Source of the DNA: Hyphomonas sp. CY54-11-8
GTDB taxonomy: Bacteria > Pseudomonadota > Alphaproteobacteria > Caulobacterales > Hyphomonadaceae
Length of the DNA stretch: 64,000 bases
NCBI RefSeq assembly: GCF_000682735.1
Contig: NZ_AWFD01000012.1
Coordinates: 248,001-312,000, forward strand
Reading direction: 5' to 3'
A program made the position numbers and the translations under genes. Positions 63,837 to 64,000 of the stretch are shown here, piece after piece. The number at the start of each line of letters is the position of its first letter. Within the stretch, counting starts at the first letter, position 1. Under the pieces are notes generated by a model. The model searched no databases. It saw only the letters and a program-made list of their open reading frames with translations, and was not told the DNA's origin.

Positions 63837-64000
63837 ATAAAGAGTAACGACACCCCGAGAATCCGGCGCAGTCCGGAAGAGTCCCGCGCCAATATTCTGG
63901 CAGCAGCGGAGCAGCTGTTGGTGGAGCAGGGGCCGCAATTGCTGCGCCTGGCAGATGTGGCCAAGGCGGCCGGCGTCGCCAATGCGACCGTGCTGCACCA
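63831..64000 (+). CDS. TetR-family transcriptional regulator, 3' end outside the window
   Basis: The first 56 residues of a TetR regulator: PEESRANILAAAEQLLVEQGPQLLRLADVAKAAGVANATVLHH is the N-terminal helix-turn-helix. The ligand-binding domain lies beyond the window. No ribosome binding site is seen ahead of the ATG, which lies within a palindrome, so it may be leaderless. Diverges from the PF10118-like gene, its probable target. Confidence 0.85.
   Translation, partial: MSIKSNDTPRIRRSPEESRANILAAAEQLLVEQGPQLLRLADVAKAAGVANATVLH

Overview
The window is a gene-dense stretch of an alphaproteobacterial chromosome. The evidence is the rpoZ-rsh-pyrE-pdxJ-acpS-rnc-era-recO block, a glyQ/glyS pair followed by ppdK, a nadA/nadB/nadC cluster, a Bpt-type leucyl transferase, an orphan MotB, many small lipoproteins and a SleB-type wall hydrolase. 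Gene content and style point to the Hyphomonadaceae (Hyphomonas/Henriciella-like); this is inference, because no rRNA or other phylogenetic marker was compared. One sampled 60-base line of a core gene is 63% GC. No rRNA, tRNA, CRISPR array, insertion sequence or prophage was recognised.

Layout. 1-3.4 kb: the end of a TPR protein, ispE, and a MraY/WecA-type sugar-phosphate transferase. 3.4-9.1 kb: a lower-GC island (two hand-counted lines gave 53% and 55%) with a phosphoenolpyruvate synthase and a divergent P-type cation ATPase. 9.1-13.5 kb: acyl-CoA dehydrogenase, transglutaminase-like protein, P1 peptidase and polyprenyl diphosphate synthase. 13.7-24.7 kb: lipoprotein, DUF2007 protein and methyltransferase; two tiny tandem paralogous membrane proteins; then glyQ and glyS separated by four genes, including a secreted caspase-like protease fused to a seven-blade WD40 propeller; then ppdK with a strong terminator. 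25-33 kb: SleB hydrolase, SDR, the NAD operon (nadA, a secreted protein of unknown function, nadB, nadC) and an M20 amidohydrolase lipoprotein.

33-40.5 kb: a NYN-domain nuclease diverging from the rpoZ-to-recO run, which combines stringent response, pyrimidine, vitamin B6, acyl carrier protein activation, RNA processing and DNA repair. lepB, which often lies between acpS and rnc, is absent. 40.5-50.4 kb: GST, small lipoproteins, extensin-like protein, parC, sirtuin, a divergent SRPBCC/ArsR pair sharing a perfect palindromic operator, a permease, VIT-type metal transporter, LemA and VOC protein. 50.4-58.3 kb, minus strand: aminotransferase with a TRAP transporter resembling the 2-oxoacid (TakP) type, then Bpt, an SLC13-type permease and MotB. 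58.4-64 kb: beta-hydroxyacid dehydrogenase, DUF389 protein, GNAT, FKBP isomerase, CPBP protease, small exported protein, PF10118-type hydrolase, and a divergent TetR regulator cut by the window edge.

The least expected items are the pair of 35- and 45-residue membrane proteins upstream of glyQ, the exported caspase-WD40 protein inside the glyQ-glyS interval, the secreted protein inside the NAD operon, and two regulators whose start codons lie inside perfect palindromes without a ribosome binding site.
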